Positions 1 through 10,420 of a stretch of 17,500 nucleotides of DNA are shown here, piece by piece. The notes beneath the pieces were generated by a model, which worked only from the letters and a program-made list of their open reading frames with translations, did no database searches and was not told the DNA's origin. The stretch is from assembly GCA_963170055.1 (NCBI GenBank), contig CAUJGJ010000060.1, positions 303,401-320,900 of the forward strand, written 5' to 3'. Every line of letters begins with the position of its first letter. Position 1 is the stretch's first letter. The position numbers were made by a program, and so were the translations under genes. This DNA comes from Halisarca cf. caerulea. Taxonomy: Eukaryota > Porifera > Demospongiae > Chondrillida > Halisarcidae.

Positions 1-771
1 TTCAGAAAGAGCTATTATAGGCTTTCTAATGATGTAAGATTATTTGGGATTGAAGCTATGTAGCACACAAAATTTTGACATGTTTTAGTTTCTCTCCCTT
101 TTGTGAGTGCTTTTGGGCATATACCGTAGTTAAGTGCTATGAAATTTGGGTACTTTAGGTATATATACCTTAGATTAAGGGTTATAACTTGAAGTTAGGA
201 CGAATTTTAGTTTCCTAGCCCTGTTTGCAGGCTCGGAGGAAGCTATCTGAAAGTGGTGGGGCATCTCATCCCAACTTATGATAATAGATATTCCCATTGA
301 TTTCATAAATATAAACTCCTCTAGCTGACAAATTGTGTTTAATTATGAGGTTAAGTAAGAAAATTGGTAGGGTTACAGCACTACCTGCATGTCCCTGGGC
401 CAGTGGTTCCTCAATATGACCGTGGTTTGGTTTGCTGTACTACAGCATGGAGTACTACAGTAAAATCTCGATAATTAGAATCATGATAATTTGAATATCT
501 GGCTTAATTCAAACATTGATGAATGTACCGTTCCAAATGTATGGAGTACATATGTGGTTGGTTCATTAGAACTTATGGATAATTAGAACTTTTTTACTGG
601 AAAATCAAGGTTCTAATTAAAGAGATTTTACTGTATATATAATCCTGATATAAGAAGAACTTCTCGTAATGCTCAAGATTATAAGTTTTGTATGCAAGGG
701 TCCCCTTGGCTAGCTAAAGTTAGTTGTAAAAAGAGGGTTTGACTGTATGTGTATACAGACTGCATTCTAAC
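1..771. other. Non-coding left flank; probably intron 2 of left paralogue
   Basis: No ORF resembling the third exon of the right paralogue is visible on the minus strand. The stretch holds a MITE-like repeat at 456-635 and a perfect 14-base palindrome (aggtatatatacct, 157-170). If the left gene is intact, this is part of an intron longer than 770 bases. Confidence 0.5.
456..635. mobile_element. Tc1/mariner-like MITE, 180 bp
   Basis: Two 25-base terminal inverted repeats face each other at 456-480 and 611-635. Both read tacagtaaaatctc, then two differing bases (ga or tt), then taattagaa. The ends begin and finish in TA, as expected for Tc1/mariner elements inserted at TA. The 130-base core is AT-rich and non-coding, with further partial copies of the taatt(a)gaa motif. 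The non-autonomous (MITE) status is inferred from size. The transposase source is not in the window. Confidence 0.75.
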
Positions 772-1495
772 CAGTGTAAATCTTGGTTCCCTGAATATCT
801 CAGGCCTGAACCAGGGAAATTGAACTGACACACGTAAGAGTTCTCCAGCTACTCTGACGTCTTGGCTTTTAAATGAGCTGAATTGGTCAGCTGTCTGCCT
901 GGAATATGCCGCACTTCCACCAATACTAAATAATCCAGCGGAATATGAAGCCTGAGCACTGAATGATGTTGATGTCCTCTCAGAAGTCTCAATCTGCTCA
1001 CTGTTTTTGGAATTGTAATCAAATTGAAGCCAATTTCCTTGAGGAGCTGGTTGAGGTCCTATTGGAACTGAGGCGATTTCTGGTAAGCCAAAACCACTAT
1101 TGCTCAGATCTGTAGCAAGGCTAGAAAGTTCATCATCAATCTTTTGGATTTCACTGTTGATGGCATCTTCATTTCCAGCTAGTGATTCAAATCCCTGATA
1201 AACAAGATAATTAACGGCTGATACACTAGCTAAATTGCCAAGGCTGGCAAGGCCCTCCAGGTATGAATCACAGTCATCCCCCGAATTTGCATTCTTAAAA
1301 CATTCACATCGCTTAGCCATCATATCAGTAACACTGCTGGACACAGATTCACTGGAAGTATTATATTCACCTTGCTTGGTGCTTTTTGCATCAGCTGCAG
1401 CACACGAGGCATCTCGCATGGCTGTCAGAATAGTTTTTCTTGCCTGAAGATATGCAATTTTTATGTTTATCTGTTCCGGAGTCAGTGGAATTACT
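772..1495 (-). CDS. Exon 2 of left paralogue: Cys-containing helical part and Ser/Tyr-rich part
   Basis: The acceptor (tttcaacag) places the exon start at 1495, where one base completes the split Pro codon and the frame continues VIPLTPEQINIKI; the neighbour reads PVQMTRDQIQQRI at the same point. The exon holds a probable helical segment with a small Cys cluster (CECF...DDC), an acidic helix (NSEIQKIDDELSSL), a Pro-rich turn, the motif WLQFDYNSK, and a Ser-rich region ending PWFRPEIFREPRFTL. By alignment with the neighbour, the donor is at 771-770 in phase 0. It reads GTTAGA, a poor donor. If it is not used, the frame stays open for about 30 more codons to a stop at 681-679. Confidence 0.75.
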
Positions 1496-2945
1496 CTGTT
1501 GAAATATATGAAATCCATGTCATGGAGTGTGAGAATGCACATACTACTATATATTATAATACATAAAATTTTATAATCAATAAATTATAATATTTCCATA
1601 TCTAACTCTAACCTAAACAATTTTGAGTAACAGATAGAATCCACAAAAATAAAACCAAAAAATTGCAAGAGTTGTGATCGGCAAAATTTTTATTCTGCAA
1701 TATTTGCATGTTTACATTAAATTTTAATAATCTAATTTAAAATTATCTAATTTCTTATAATTAATCTATGTGTTGGGTTCTCATATAGATATTTCATGCG
1801 GGGATTCTCCATATAGCTTCCACAAGGTAATTATAAGCAACCGTGGGATGAACAATCATCAGAACATCCTTCGCAATAATTATAAAAGTTCCTCAAGTAT
1901 ATATATTAATCTCAATATTTTCTTTCACATACGGATGCATTGGATGTGGGCTTAGTCTATATGCTATATGGTACAGTAACACATATGTAGGATAGCCTTT
2001 TCATGGAATGGAGAAGCTGCAGAGGTGTTATTAAGTATATTGAGTAAAGTAACACTAGGACAGAACTTACGGGTCTCTAAGATACTCAAACCAGTTGCCA
2101 GGAACCATATTGATGGGATAGATAGTCTTTGTACGATCAAGGGAAGTGAATCCTGATGCCCTCAGTGCTGTCTTTGCTTCCAAAAGGATAGTTCCCAATG
2201 ATGACGACCCCAAGCGAGACCGATACAACTCGATAATGTCCTTGTTGCCTTTAACTAGCCAATCCATAAAGGCTCCATCTACTTGTGATTGCAGGATAGG
2301 GTAGTTTCGGATAAACCAATACTGATAATCCAATCCCGTGCGATTGTTGCGTTCCCTATCAATTGTTTCCTCCATTTGCATTTTTTGGAGGTTATACTCC
2401 TTCTCGTATATTCTGTATAAATCCCAGTTCGTTATTGTTTTGGTTTCATCTTCTGGGTGTGGAACTTCTTTAATAAGAAAAGCAACTGATTCAGAGTGAC
2501 GAACTTGTTGATCTTTTGCTAGTGTGTCAATTCCTTTAATGTCAATCCGACCAAGAATATCTCTGTAGAGAGTCGACATACTCTCCCCACTCTCTTGGCC
2601 TTGCAAAGGGTCAATTCCAGGTACTACATCAACCAAGTTGAACAGGTTCTGCATCTTGATTGGTGGTATCTCCAGGTATGTGTCAGGATTTGTCTCACTG
2701 TAGCTGTTGATGTATTCTGTCCCTGGATGGTAGTCTCTCTCATACAGAACCTTTCCTGGGATCATGAGAACAAGCCTTTTGCTAGTTTTACCACCATTTG
2801 CAGGTCTGGGGAGAGCTACATTATGCAGAACTTTGTAGAGCTGTTGCAACCGTTTTGCAGATTCTTCTGCATCATCTTGAGCAATGCCACTTGGAAATAT
2901 GACAGCAAGTGTTACCAGGACTATTGCTAGAGTTGCAAAATACAT
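772..2945 (-). CDS. Secreted protein of unrecognised family, left paralogue (exons 1-2, 3' end off window)
   Basis: I do not recognise this gene by name. It is joined from two exons: 2945-2071 and 1495-772 on the minus strand, about 533 residues so far. It begins with a signal peptide (MYFATLAIVLVTLAVIFPSG) and is therefore probably secreted. The N-terminal half is a conserved, probably largely helical domain sharing strings such as QLYKVLH, VVPGIDP and GESM with the gene at 3093-5970. The second half is Ser/Tyr-rich and ends in a PWFRPEIF motif matching PWFRPDLF in the neighbour. Intron phases (2 after exon 1, 0 after exon 2) are identical in the two genes, which fixes them as duplicates. 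A third exon like the neighbour's 5572-5970 is not visible between 1 and 771, so it lies further left or has been lost. Function unknown; no catalytic motif seen. Confidence 0.8.
1496..2070 (-). other. Intron 1 of left paralogue (575 bases)
   Basis: AT-rich intron with a good donor (GTAAGT) at its right end and an acceptor (ttcaacag) at its left end on the minus strand. I see no coding potential or structured repeat inside it. Confidence 0.75.
2071..2945 (-). CDS. Exon 1 of left paralogue: signal peptide and N-terminal domain
   Basis: The exon opens with ATG at 2945-2943, then a hydrophobic signal peptide (about residues 1-22) ending near SGIAQ. The remaining 270 residues form the conserved N-terminal domain, with KRLVLMIPGK, NLFNLVDVVPGIDP and SLDRTKTIYPINMVPGNWFE as landmarks; the neighbour reads SLDRSQKIYPVTFVPGDWYK at the last one. 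The exon ends in a strong donor (CC|GTAAGT) at 2071/2070, leaving phase 2. Reading through the donor meets a stop one codon later, which supports splicing here. One N-glycosylation sequon (NRT) lies in the charged, probably coiled stretch near residues 190-202. Confidence 0.85.
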
Positions 2946-3092
2946 CTTGCCAGGATACTCAAACCTGCATGGTTAGACATAATGTTCAAAACTATTTATA
3001 GGAGCTCTCAGGAAACTAATATTTGTAAACAGGAAGTGACAGGCATTATATAAGTGAAAGATGCTGATTTGAACCTGTGGATATCTTTGATC
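2946..3092. promoter_or_regulatory. Shared bidirectional promoter region (147 bases between start codons)
   Basis: The two divergent start codons are only 147 bases apart. A TATA-like box on the minus strand (tataaata, complement of 2993-3000) is 47 bases before the left gene's ATG. A second on the plus strand (tatataag, 3047-3054) is 38 bases before the right gene's ATG. With transcription starting about 25-30 bases from each box, both 5' leaders would be only about 10-20 bases. Both genes probably share control elements between 2946 and 3092. Transcription start sites are inferred, not seen. Confidence 0.6.
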
Positions 3093-3991
3093 ATGAGAAT
3101 AACCATGATCCTGATTTTGCTGCTGACCTTTGCAACATTCACCCACGGGCAGGAATATGGTGAAAATACAAAAGCGCAGAACCAAATAACTCAGCTCTAT
3201 AAGGTTCTTCATGATGTGGCATTGCCTTCATCTTCTTTTGATCTTGATAAAAATGTTGATCAACGATTGGTGCTACTTCTCCCTGGCAAAATTCTCTCCT
3301 ACTCTGATTATTATCCTGGTGAAGCATACATCAAAAGTCTTGAAAACCAAGATCCCGATGCTCGTTTTGTGGATATTCCACCAAGAATAATGGAGAATAT
3401 GTTTAACCTTGCTGATGTGGTTCCTGGAATTGACCCCTTTAATGGTTTTGAAACTGGTGAAAGCATGGCAGCCATTTACCGTGACTTAATCGGTAAAATT
3501 GAGATTAAAAATTTTGAAGCCTTATCTGATGCAAAAAAGAAACGTCTAGCTGAATCCATTGCATATCTTATCGAAGTAGTTAATGACCCAGAAGAAAGAG
3601 ATCCAAATACTCAGGAATTTGTAAAAGTTACAAGACTTAATCTTTATCGGAGGTATCAGCAGCGATATTATGAAGAGAAAGAAAACCAGGAAAAAATCAT
3701 AGAAAGTCAAAGACAGAGTTTAACAAGTCTCCAATATCAACTATGGTTCTCCCAGTCTTTTCCAGCTCTGCAATCGAAGGTGGATGCTGCACTATTGGAT
3801 TGGTTGGTCTACGGAGCCAAAGATACAATTGAGCTTTATCGTGCCAGGCTGGATACCTCTTCAGCAGCAATAGCACTCTTAGAAGCGAAATCTGCCCTGC
3901 GCTCTTCTGAGACAACATCACTTGACAGAAGTCAGAAAATTTACCCAGTTACTTTTGTTCCAGGGGATTGGTACAAATACATCAATAACAC
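3093..3991 (+). CDS. Exon 1 of right paralogue: signal peptide and N-terminal domain
   Basis: The start at 3093 gives a clean 19-residue signal peptide. The domain that follows aligns along its whole length with exon 1 of the left gene (QLYKVLHDVALP, QRLVLLLPGKIL, ENMFNLADVVPGIDP, TGESMAAIYRDLIGKIEIK, YQLWFSQSFPALQSKVDAA). A Lys/Glu/Gln-rich stretch around residues 194-212 may be a coiled coil. The exon ends AC|GTAAGT at 3991 in phase 2. Reading through meets a stop immediately, which confirms the splice. Confidence 0.88.
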
Positions 3992-5970
3992 GTAAGTCAC
4001 ATGAGGTTCTGTTTATTGTAGGTGACATTAATAAATAATTTCTGATTTTGAAAGGGTCTTCATACTTGCAAATCTTAAAAATTAATCTATGTATGATGAT
4101 TATAATTATATTAGCGTAATGTAATATTGCATTTATATGTCCTGTTTACATATTTATGTAGGCCTGTTCAGATGACCAGAGACCAAATTCAGCAACGCAT
4201 TGGTGAACTGGAGTCGCAAAGGCTGATGCTACTACAGTCCAAAATTCAAAGTGATGCCTGTTCAGCTTCGCTTGGAGGAAGCATGACTACAGTTAATGAA
4301 TCGGATGCAAACCTTACGGTAGCAGTAGCTGCTCTAGTATTGCAGTCTAATGAACTTAAGTGTCAATGCATTTCAGAATCACAAGATAATCCTGATACAC
4401 CTGTAGCCAATATATCAGCATGCCAAGAATATGAAGAAAAACTTGCAGAAGTGATCAGAGTAGCCTCTGATAAAGGAGCATCTTTGAGTGAGCTAAGAAG
4501 ATTGCAATCACTTATTGGAGGAGAAGACGATGCCGTGGTAGACGAAGTGTTGGCTCAAATTAATTCAGAATTAAATGAACTAAATTTGCAACTGCCATTT
4601 GCTCCAGGAAATAGGGAAGACATATCGGGATCAGTGGGTGAGCCAATTGATCCTAATGATCGGTGGTTTGGCTTTGAATATAATTCAAAACAATCTCAAC
4701 AAAGCAGTGAGTATCAATCTCTTTATGCAACTTATAGCCGTAGTTCTAGCTCCTACTCACAGTCATCATCATATTCTTGGTGGAGGAGAAGGCGCACAAG
4801 TTCATATTCTTCTTCATATCGCTATTCTTCCTCATCGGGTTCATCTAACACATTTCAAAGGCTAACAGAATCAGAGATAATTGTCAAAGGCAAATTGCTG
4901 AGAGTCACTGTACAAAGACCTTGGTTCAGGCCTGATTTGTTTCAGAATGACCGTTTAACTATCGTAAGTTTGTAGCATGCACAGATACTAACTAAGATCT
5001 ACACTTTATTCAATATAACACTATATTATATACATATAACATGTTCACCCCATACATACATAGTCCATACAGTTTACACCATACATACGTACAGGTAGTT
5101 TCTTCAAGACAATGTAGAATTCTAACAAAAATGTAAATATTTTTACCTACCTTACATTTACCTCAGTTGGCCAGTTATGGTATCTCCTTTAAAATTGATG
5201 AATACCTGCCTGACTATTTAATTTTCGTATATGAACATAATATTAGAATTTACAGCAAAGAATGCAAACTAAGTTGTCAGTAGCTATATGGAGAACCTTC
5301 GTGTGCAACAGCTATAATTTTGTTCATCTCACTGCACAGTTTTGAACATTGAAGAGAACATGCACTGTATTTTGACCTTGTCAACACCTTAAAGTGTATA
5401 ATACTTCAAAAATTTATGTGCAACTAATTATGATGTACATTTTTGGACGTGACTCTGCAAGCAAAAGTTCCATCACTGTTTTCTTAGATTATTATGTGGT
5501 TTAATAGAAATGTATTCATTCTTAACAATGCTTATGGATGATGATAAGCTAGTATTGTCTTTAAATATTAGACTGATGAGGTATCACCTGGACCTATGCC
5601 TGAAAAAGAGTTTATTGACACAACAACAGCAGGTACCTACTCTCTCCCACAATATGTGACAGGTTTCCTACTTGCTAGAAACATTGAAATGGAATTTAGA
5701 GGAGTTGACAAGCAATCATCTCAGAGCATTGTTCGTTCCTCATACCAAAACTATCGCAGTAATAGTGGAGCAAGTTCCTCCTCAGGTGGTTGGGGATGCT
5801 TTTCATTTGCCAGCAGTTCTTCGTATTCCTCCAGTTTTTCAGCCAGAAGGCAAAATTCAGCCAGCTTTCAAGCTGCTGCAACCGCCTCTGGACTCAAAAT
5901 CAAAGTACCAGGTGTGCAGCTCATTGGGTATTATACTCAGGTTGTGGATAAATTTCCCATTGCCAATTAG
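3093..5970 (+). CDS. Secreted protein of unrecognised family, right paralogue (3 exons, complete)
   Basis: I do not recognise this family by name. The gene is joined from 3093-3991, 4162-4963 and 5572-5970 (2100 bases, 699 residues plus stop), with intron phases 2 and 0. It starts with a signal peptide (MRITMILILLLTFATFTHG, then QEYG), so it is probably secreted. The order is: a conserved, mostly helical N-terminal domain (about residues 25-300); a helical region with a short Cys cluster (CQC...C); an acidic coiled-coil-like stretch; then a Ser/Tyr-rich half with beta-like motifs (EIIVKGKLLRVTVQRPWFRPD; RNIEMEFRGVD; PGVQLIGYYTQVVDKFP). There is no membrane anchor and no catalytic motif I can name. 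ATG at 3093 is chosen because the open frame upstream to 3054 begins with GTG and has no earlier ATG. Function unknown; its mirror-image neighbour is a duplicate. Confidence 0.85.
4162..4963 (+). CDS. Exon 2 of right paralogue: Cys cluster, acidic helix, Ser/Tyr/Arg-rich tract
   Basis: The acceptor tttatgtag at 4161 is followed by one base that completes the split Thr codon, and the frame continues PVQMTRDQIQQRI. A probable helical region carries Cys residues (SDACSAS, ELKCQCIS, SACQEYE). The motif WFGFEYNSK is followed by a low-complexity tract of about 60 residues rich in Ser and Tyr with SWWRRRRTS at its centre. The left copy is shorter here and lacks the Arg run. The exon ends at PWFRPDLFQNDRLTI with a strong donor (ATC|GTAAGT) at 4964, phase 0. 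Confidence 0.85.
4964..5571 (+). other. Intron 2 of right paralogue (608 bases)
   Basis: AT-rich intron bounded by GTAAGT and taaatattag. It contains a short imperfect direct repeat of ccatacatac (around 5049 and 5078). I see no coding potential. Intron 1 of this gene (3992-4161) is 170 bases. Confidence 0.75.
5572..5970 (+). CDS. Exon 3 of right paralogue: C-terminal Ser-rich domain and stop
   Basis: The acceptor taaatattag at 5571 opens the exon in phase 0 (TDEVSPGPMPEKEFID). A strand-like segment (TGFLLARNIEMEFRG) is followed by about 50 residues dominated by Ser with Tyr, Phe and Gly and a single Cys (GGWGCFSFASSS). The protein ends in PGVQLIGYYTQVVDKFPIAN and TAG at 5968-5970. Length and phase (133 codons including stop) fit the upstream exons exactly. 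Confidence 0.82.
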   Translation, partial: TDEVSPGPMPEKEFIDTTTAGTYSLPQYVTGFLLARNIEMEFRGVDKQSSQSIVRSSYQNYRSNSGASSSSGGWGCFSFASSSSYSSSFSARRQNSASFQAAATASGLKIKVPGVQLIGYYTQVVDKFPIAN

Positions 5971-6261
5971 CTGAACTTACAAGTGTGTTTTCTTGCATAA
6001 TTTATAATCTGAAAGCATAGTTTGAATTTAAAATTGAACCAGATTTCATTATTCATGCACAATATCATAATATTATTATCATCATCACCTTGTGTTCTTC
6101 TGATTTGCCCTTTGCTTACTGAGTGTATAAATTTGAAGCTGTTGACAATATCTTGCTACAGTATGTATAACAAACAAGTATATATAATCAGTCAGATCAT
6201 TAAATAAAAAGATAATGAAACAAACACCATGCACATGCATGCATGACAGTAGATGTATGTA
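5971..6261. other. 3' flank of right paralogue, non-coding
   Basis: AT-rich sequence with a run of repeated atc/tat triplets near 6065-6090 and one AATAAA. It probably contains the 3' untranslated region. Nothing else is recognisable before the retroelement relic. Confidence 0.5.
6203..6208 (+). terminator. Candidate polyadenylation signal of right paralogue
   Basis: AATAAA lies 233 bases after the stop codon and is the first canonical hexamer I see downstream. It sits just before the retroelement relic. The cleavage site is not determined; the 3' end could instead use a variant signal closer to the stop. Confidence 0.35.
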
Positions 6262-7784
6262 TAGGATTTCCATCTGGTCTACGGCCATCACTGCATGATA
6301 GGCCCCTGGGTTCCAAGGTACAGGGGACCTTGATGGACGAAAGGGCTCTGTGGATTAGTTGATTGAGATCAGCGTGCCTTGGAATACGCCCTTGACTCCT
6401 AACACAACTAAGGTCATGTGTCCCAGATGTGTCTACTGGCTCTCCATAATGTTGGCATCTGTGAGGAACACAAAGTGCTGCACTTAAGCAAAGGCCAATT
6501 GCAACTCGGATTGCCTCGTTGTTCATTCTCAGGCCAGCTGCAGACAATTAAGGGCAGTGCGGTGAGCCATGCTCCTGACTCCTTCTGATTCACAGCTAAA
6601 AGGCATGCTGTTGATTTGGCATCAGATCTGTGGAGGAGGCTGTTGAAGGATGACTCAACCACTGGGGAATCCCAGAACTTTTGTTTTGTGGCATCGTCAT
6701 CTGTGGGTGGGGACTCCATGGTGAAATTCTGCCAAACTATCAGAGCATCCTGCATTATTGATGGCATTGACCATATATAAGATGGGCTCAGGCAAGAGTG
6801 TCTGAAGGATTGAAGCACAACCAGTTGCTGAAGCTAGAAAGGCAGACGGTGCAAGCATGACTGTGCTATACGGATTCCCAGACCTCCTGCATTGATAAGT
6901 AGGGCTGCCTGGAGCCAGGCCGGAGTCAGCGTTGAGCTGGATGTTGCAAATGCCTTCAAGGAGAGATCGCAAAACATTGTCAAAAGTTTCAAGTAAACTT
7001 GATTGATAGCAGGGCGCAGTCCTCAATATGTATAGGACTTTGGGAATAGCCAAAGCATACTGTAGCAAACAAAGGGCATCATGCGCTTGCAACAGCTTGA
7101 GCCTTTCCCCTAAGGACCGAGGCCGGAATCTTTGAAAGGATGACTGAATTGATTGCAGGAGCACCGCCAATGGGGGATCCCAGCAAGATGGCTTCAGCTG
7201 GCCCGACATTTGACAAGGATGGCAAGCTTGATTGTATAGCTGACACTGTGTTTTCGTCATTCCCGATGACTTCACATTTCCTATAGTGTTAAGAACAAGA
7301 CCTAAGTCACTAGAAGCTTCACTCAGAAATCTAAAATCCTCCAGGACTTCCTCCACTGATCCGCACAACGTGCCATCATCTAAGTAAAACACCTTAAAGC
7401 TGGATGAAAGCCTTGTCGTCATTTCACGAATTGTCAAGCAGAACAAGAGTGGACCAAGAGGATCACCCTGTTGCACACCCTCTGATGATGGGATGATGTG
7501 GTTCCCAAAGAATAGATTGGTAGATTGACTATAAGCTGAATGGACTAGAGGATATATTTCCGGGGCATTCTTCAAGACTGCAGAAAGCATCCTGTCTCGG
7601 CGAATGGTATTAAAAGCGTTGCTGTAATCCAATTTCAACATCACCTGTCCCACATCTAAATTAGAAAGGCAGATTCTGGCAGCTGCACTGCACCTTCTGC
7701 TCCACGATGAGTACCATATCCTAGCTGTGTGGGGCAAAGCAGGGATCCCATCTCTTTCTTAATCGTAGTACTACCTATGTATTT
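6262..7784 (-). pseudogene. Decayed non-LTR-type reverse transcriptase relic, truncated and frameshifted
   Basis: Reading the minus strand from 7784 down, the reverse transcriptase fold is clear: LGYGTHRGAEGA, then LKLDYSNAFNTI (palm aspartate), GVQQGDPLGPLLF, and the active-site box FYLDDGT at about 7372-7389. After about 250 more residues comes a Cys/His cluster (CVPHRCQH...THDLSC...PRH) and the segment DGRRPDG, which resembles the start of a restriction-like endonuclease as found in R2-like retrotransposons. Three frameshifts break the frame, near 7685, 6745 and 6548, so no intact protein can be made. The relic stops at about 6265, before the rest of any endonuclease, and begins within the RT domain at about 7784, so both ends are missing. 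YLDD replaces the more usual Y/FADD. The exact clade is inference. Confidence 0.85.
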
Positions 7785-8502
7785 ACTCCAGATATCTACG
7801 TACTGCATGCATGTCATCAACCAATCAATAGCCAACTAAGGGTGCATGGTTATGATATGTTGCAGGCAGCTAGCAAATCTGTGCTATTATGTACATGTCC
7901 TTCATGCTGATCATCAATCTTGTTTGATTAGCTATTCTCCTCAAGCACGGGTGGCAATGCAATGATCCTAGGTTGTTGAGCGATGCAATCTTTGACATAT
8001 GCTGCAGGCTTGGTATATTTCGCACCCCTGCCCCATGTACCACTTACCTATATAAACATATATTTGTAATATATCATTGCATATTAATGATTATTTTTTG
8101 TACTTTTTACTCTATGGCATAGCAATAGCGCCAGCCAATGCTAATTTGCAATTAAGGCTTGAGGACATACACTTTTGAGCTCACTATATAGCAATTAAAT
8201 AATACTGCCACCCACCACCCTAGTGCGGGTGGTGGGTGCAACCCTTTTATCAAGTGAAGAGGTGTATTAAGTGAATTTGTATGCATGTAATAATTTCTAT
8301 AATATCAAGAATAAGCTAGAGCTACTGCAACAATTTAGTGTATTGGCCAATATTAATTTTGATCTTTGGCCACCTTTTCCCCTAGTTAAGCACATGGGAG
8401 CAACCCTAGCTAGTGTACAGTAGTTATGTATATACATGGAGTGTGGTTCATTTAGTCATCATAACTTTGAAGTAGCTTTGTCACAATATGTACATGTATG
8501 TA
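7785..8502. other. Intergenic stretch without a recognisable gene
   Basis: No ORF with credible protein features is found on either strand. The only structured item is the 12-base hairpin at 8209-8238. Base composition is AT-rich, like the intron sequence elsewhere in the window. Confidence 0.5.
8209..8238. repeat. Perfect inverted repeat (12-base arms, 6-base loop)
   Basis: The arms cacccaccaccc (8209-8220) and gggtggtgggtg (8227-8238) are exact reverse complements around the loop tagtgc. The G/C-rich arms stand out in AT-rich DNA. It could form a stable hairpin, but no gene ends nearby, so a terminator role has no support. Confidence 0.75.
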
Positions 8503-8624
8503 CGCACACCGCACACACACACACACACACACGCACATGTAAACACATATGTACGGACACAGGTACACACAAATACACACACACACACACATACACACAC
8601 TCACGTACACTCACACATGCACAT

Positions 8625-8719
<95 letters not shown>
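8503..8719. repeat. (CA)n microsatellite, about 217 bases, impure left part
   Basis: The first about 120 bases are CA with many interruptions (cgcacatgtaaac, acatatgtacgg, tcacgtac). From about 8628 to 8719 the array is pure CA. The impure end looks older and the pure end recently expanded. His/Thr and Cys/Val open frames across it are artefacts. Confidence 0.95.
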
Positions 8720-8720
<1 letters not shown>

Positions 8721-9193
8721 TTTAATATCAGAGGCTAGAGTGGATGGCTAATTAAATCAGATCTTAACTGTTACAAAAATCATACTATAATAATTATAAT
8801 AATAGAAGTTAAACACCTGTCTATGCCGAGTACAGAAGACTTAGGCGCTTATAGTTTTATCCATTATAATCTCGAACGGTTGTCATAGATATCCTCTAAA
8901 GCGTAATTATCGTGTCTATGCTTTATCTATAGCTGCTTTATCGAGTTCATTTAGATTGACACCTAAAGCGTGCTTGCATGGCTGCGTTTGCTTGACATTG
9001 CTCAGTGTTGCTGTTCCTCCACGCGTGAGCGTGTTTGAAACATTTTTCATTGACGGTGTCCATTACAGTCGTAGTAGCGACCACTAAAGTGACCCTCAGG
9101 CAGGAAGTCTTCAATCGTGCTAGAACTTGGTTCAAGATAAAAAAAAACTGTGCGGATGCGTGGCCGATCTACACATGAAGGCGCACAGTACGT
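8720..9193. other. Intergenic stretch with a CpG-rich patch (about 8870-9240)
   Basis: No gene is recognised. From about 8870 onward CpG becomes frequent (for example acgcgtgagcgtg and gtcgtagtagcgacc) compared with the AT-rich, CpG-poor flanks. A run of nine A residues lies at 9140-9148. Three similar taaagcg motifs occur (8898, 8938 as a partial match, 8963). A minus-strand open frame of 62 codons (9135-8947) has no recognisable features. Confidence 0.4.

Positions 9194-10420
<1,227 letters not shown>

Noticed and set aside
157..170. Palindrome aggtatatatacct
   Set aside because: A short AT-rich palindrome is expected by chance in this composition and is not linked to any gene end.
3054..3092. 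Extension of the right paralogue to an earlier start at 3054
   Set aside because: The codon there is GTG and it overlaps the TATA-like box. ATG at 3093 gives a clean signal peptide that matches the left copy's layout.
6200..6818. Separate small genes on the minus strand
   Set aside because: They are consecutive pieces of the same retroelement protein displaced by frameshifts near 6745 and 6548.
8436..8751. Open frames of His/Thr or Cys/Val repeats over the CA/TG arrays (also at 9127-9575, 10099-10498 and 15456-16278)
   Set aside because: They are translations of dinucleotide microsatellites, open in several frames on both strands, with no flanking protein-like sequence.
8947..9135. 62-codon minus-strand open frame in the CpG-rich patch
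   Set aside because: No homology or signal I can recognise; kept only as part of the CpG-rich observation.
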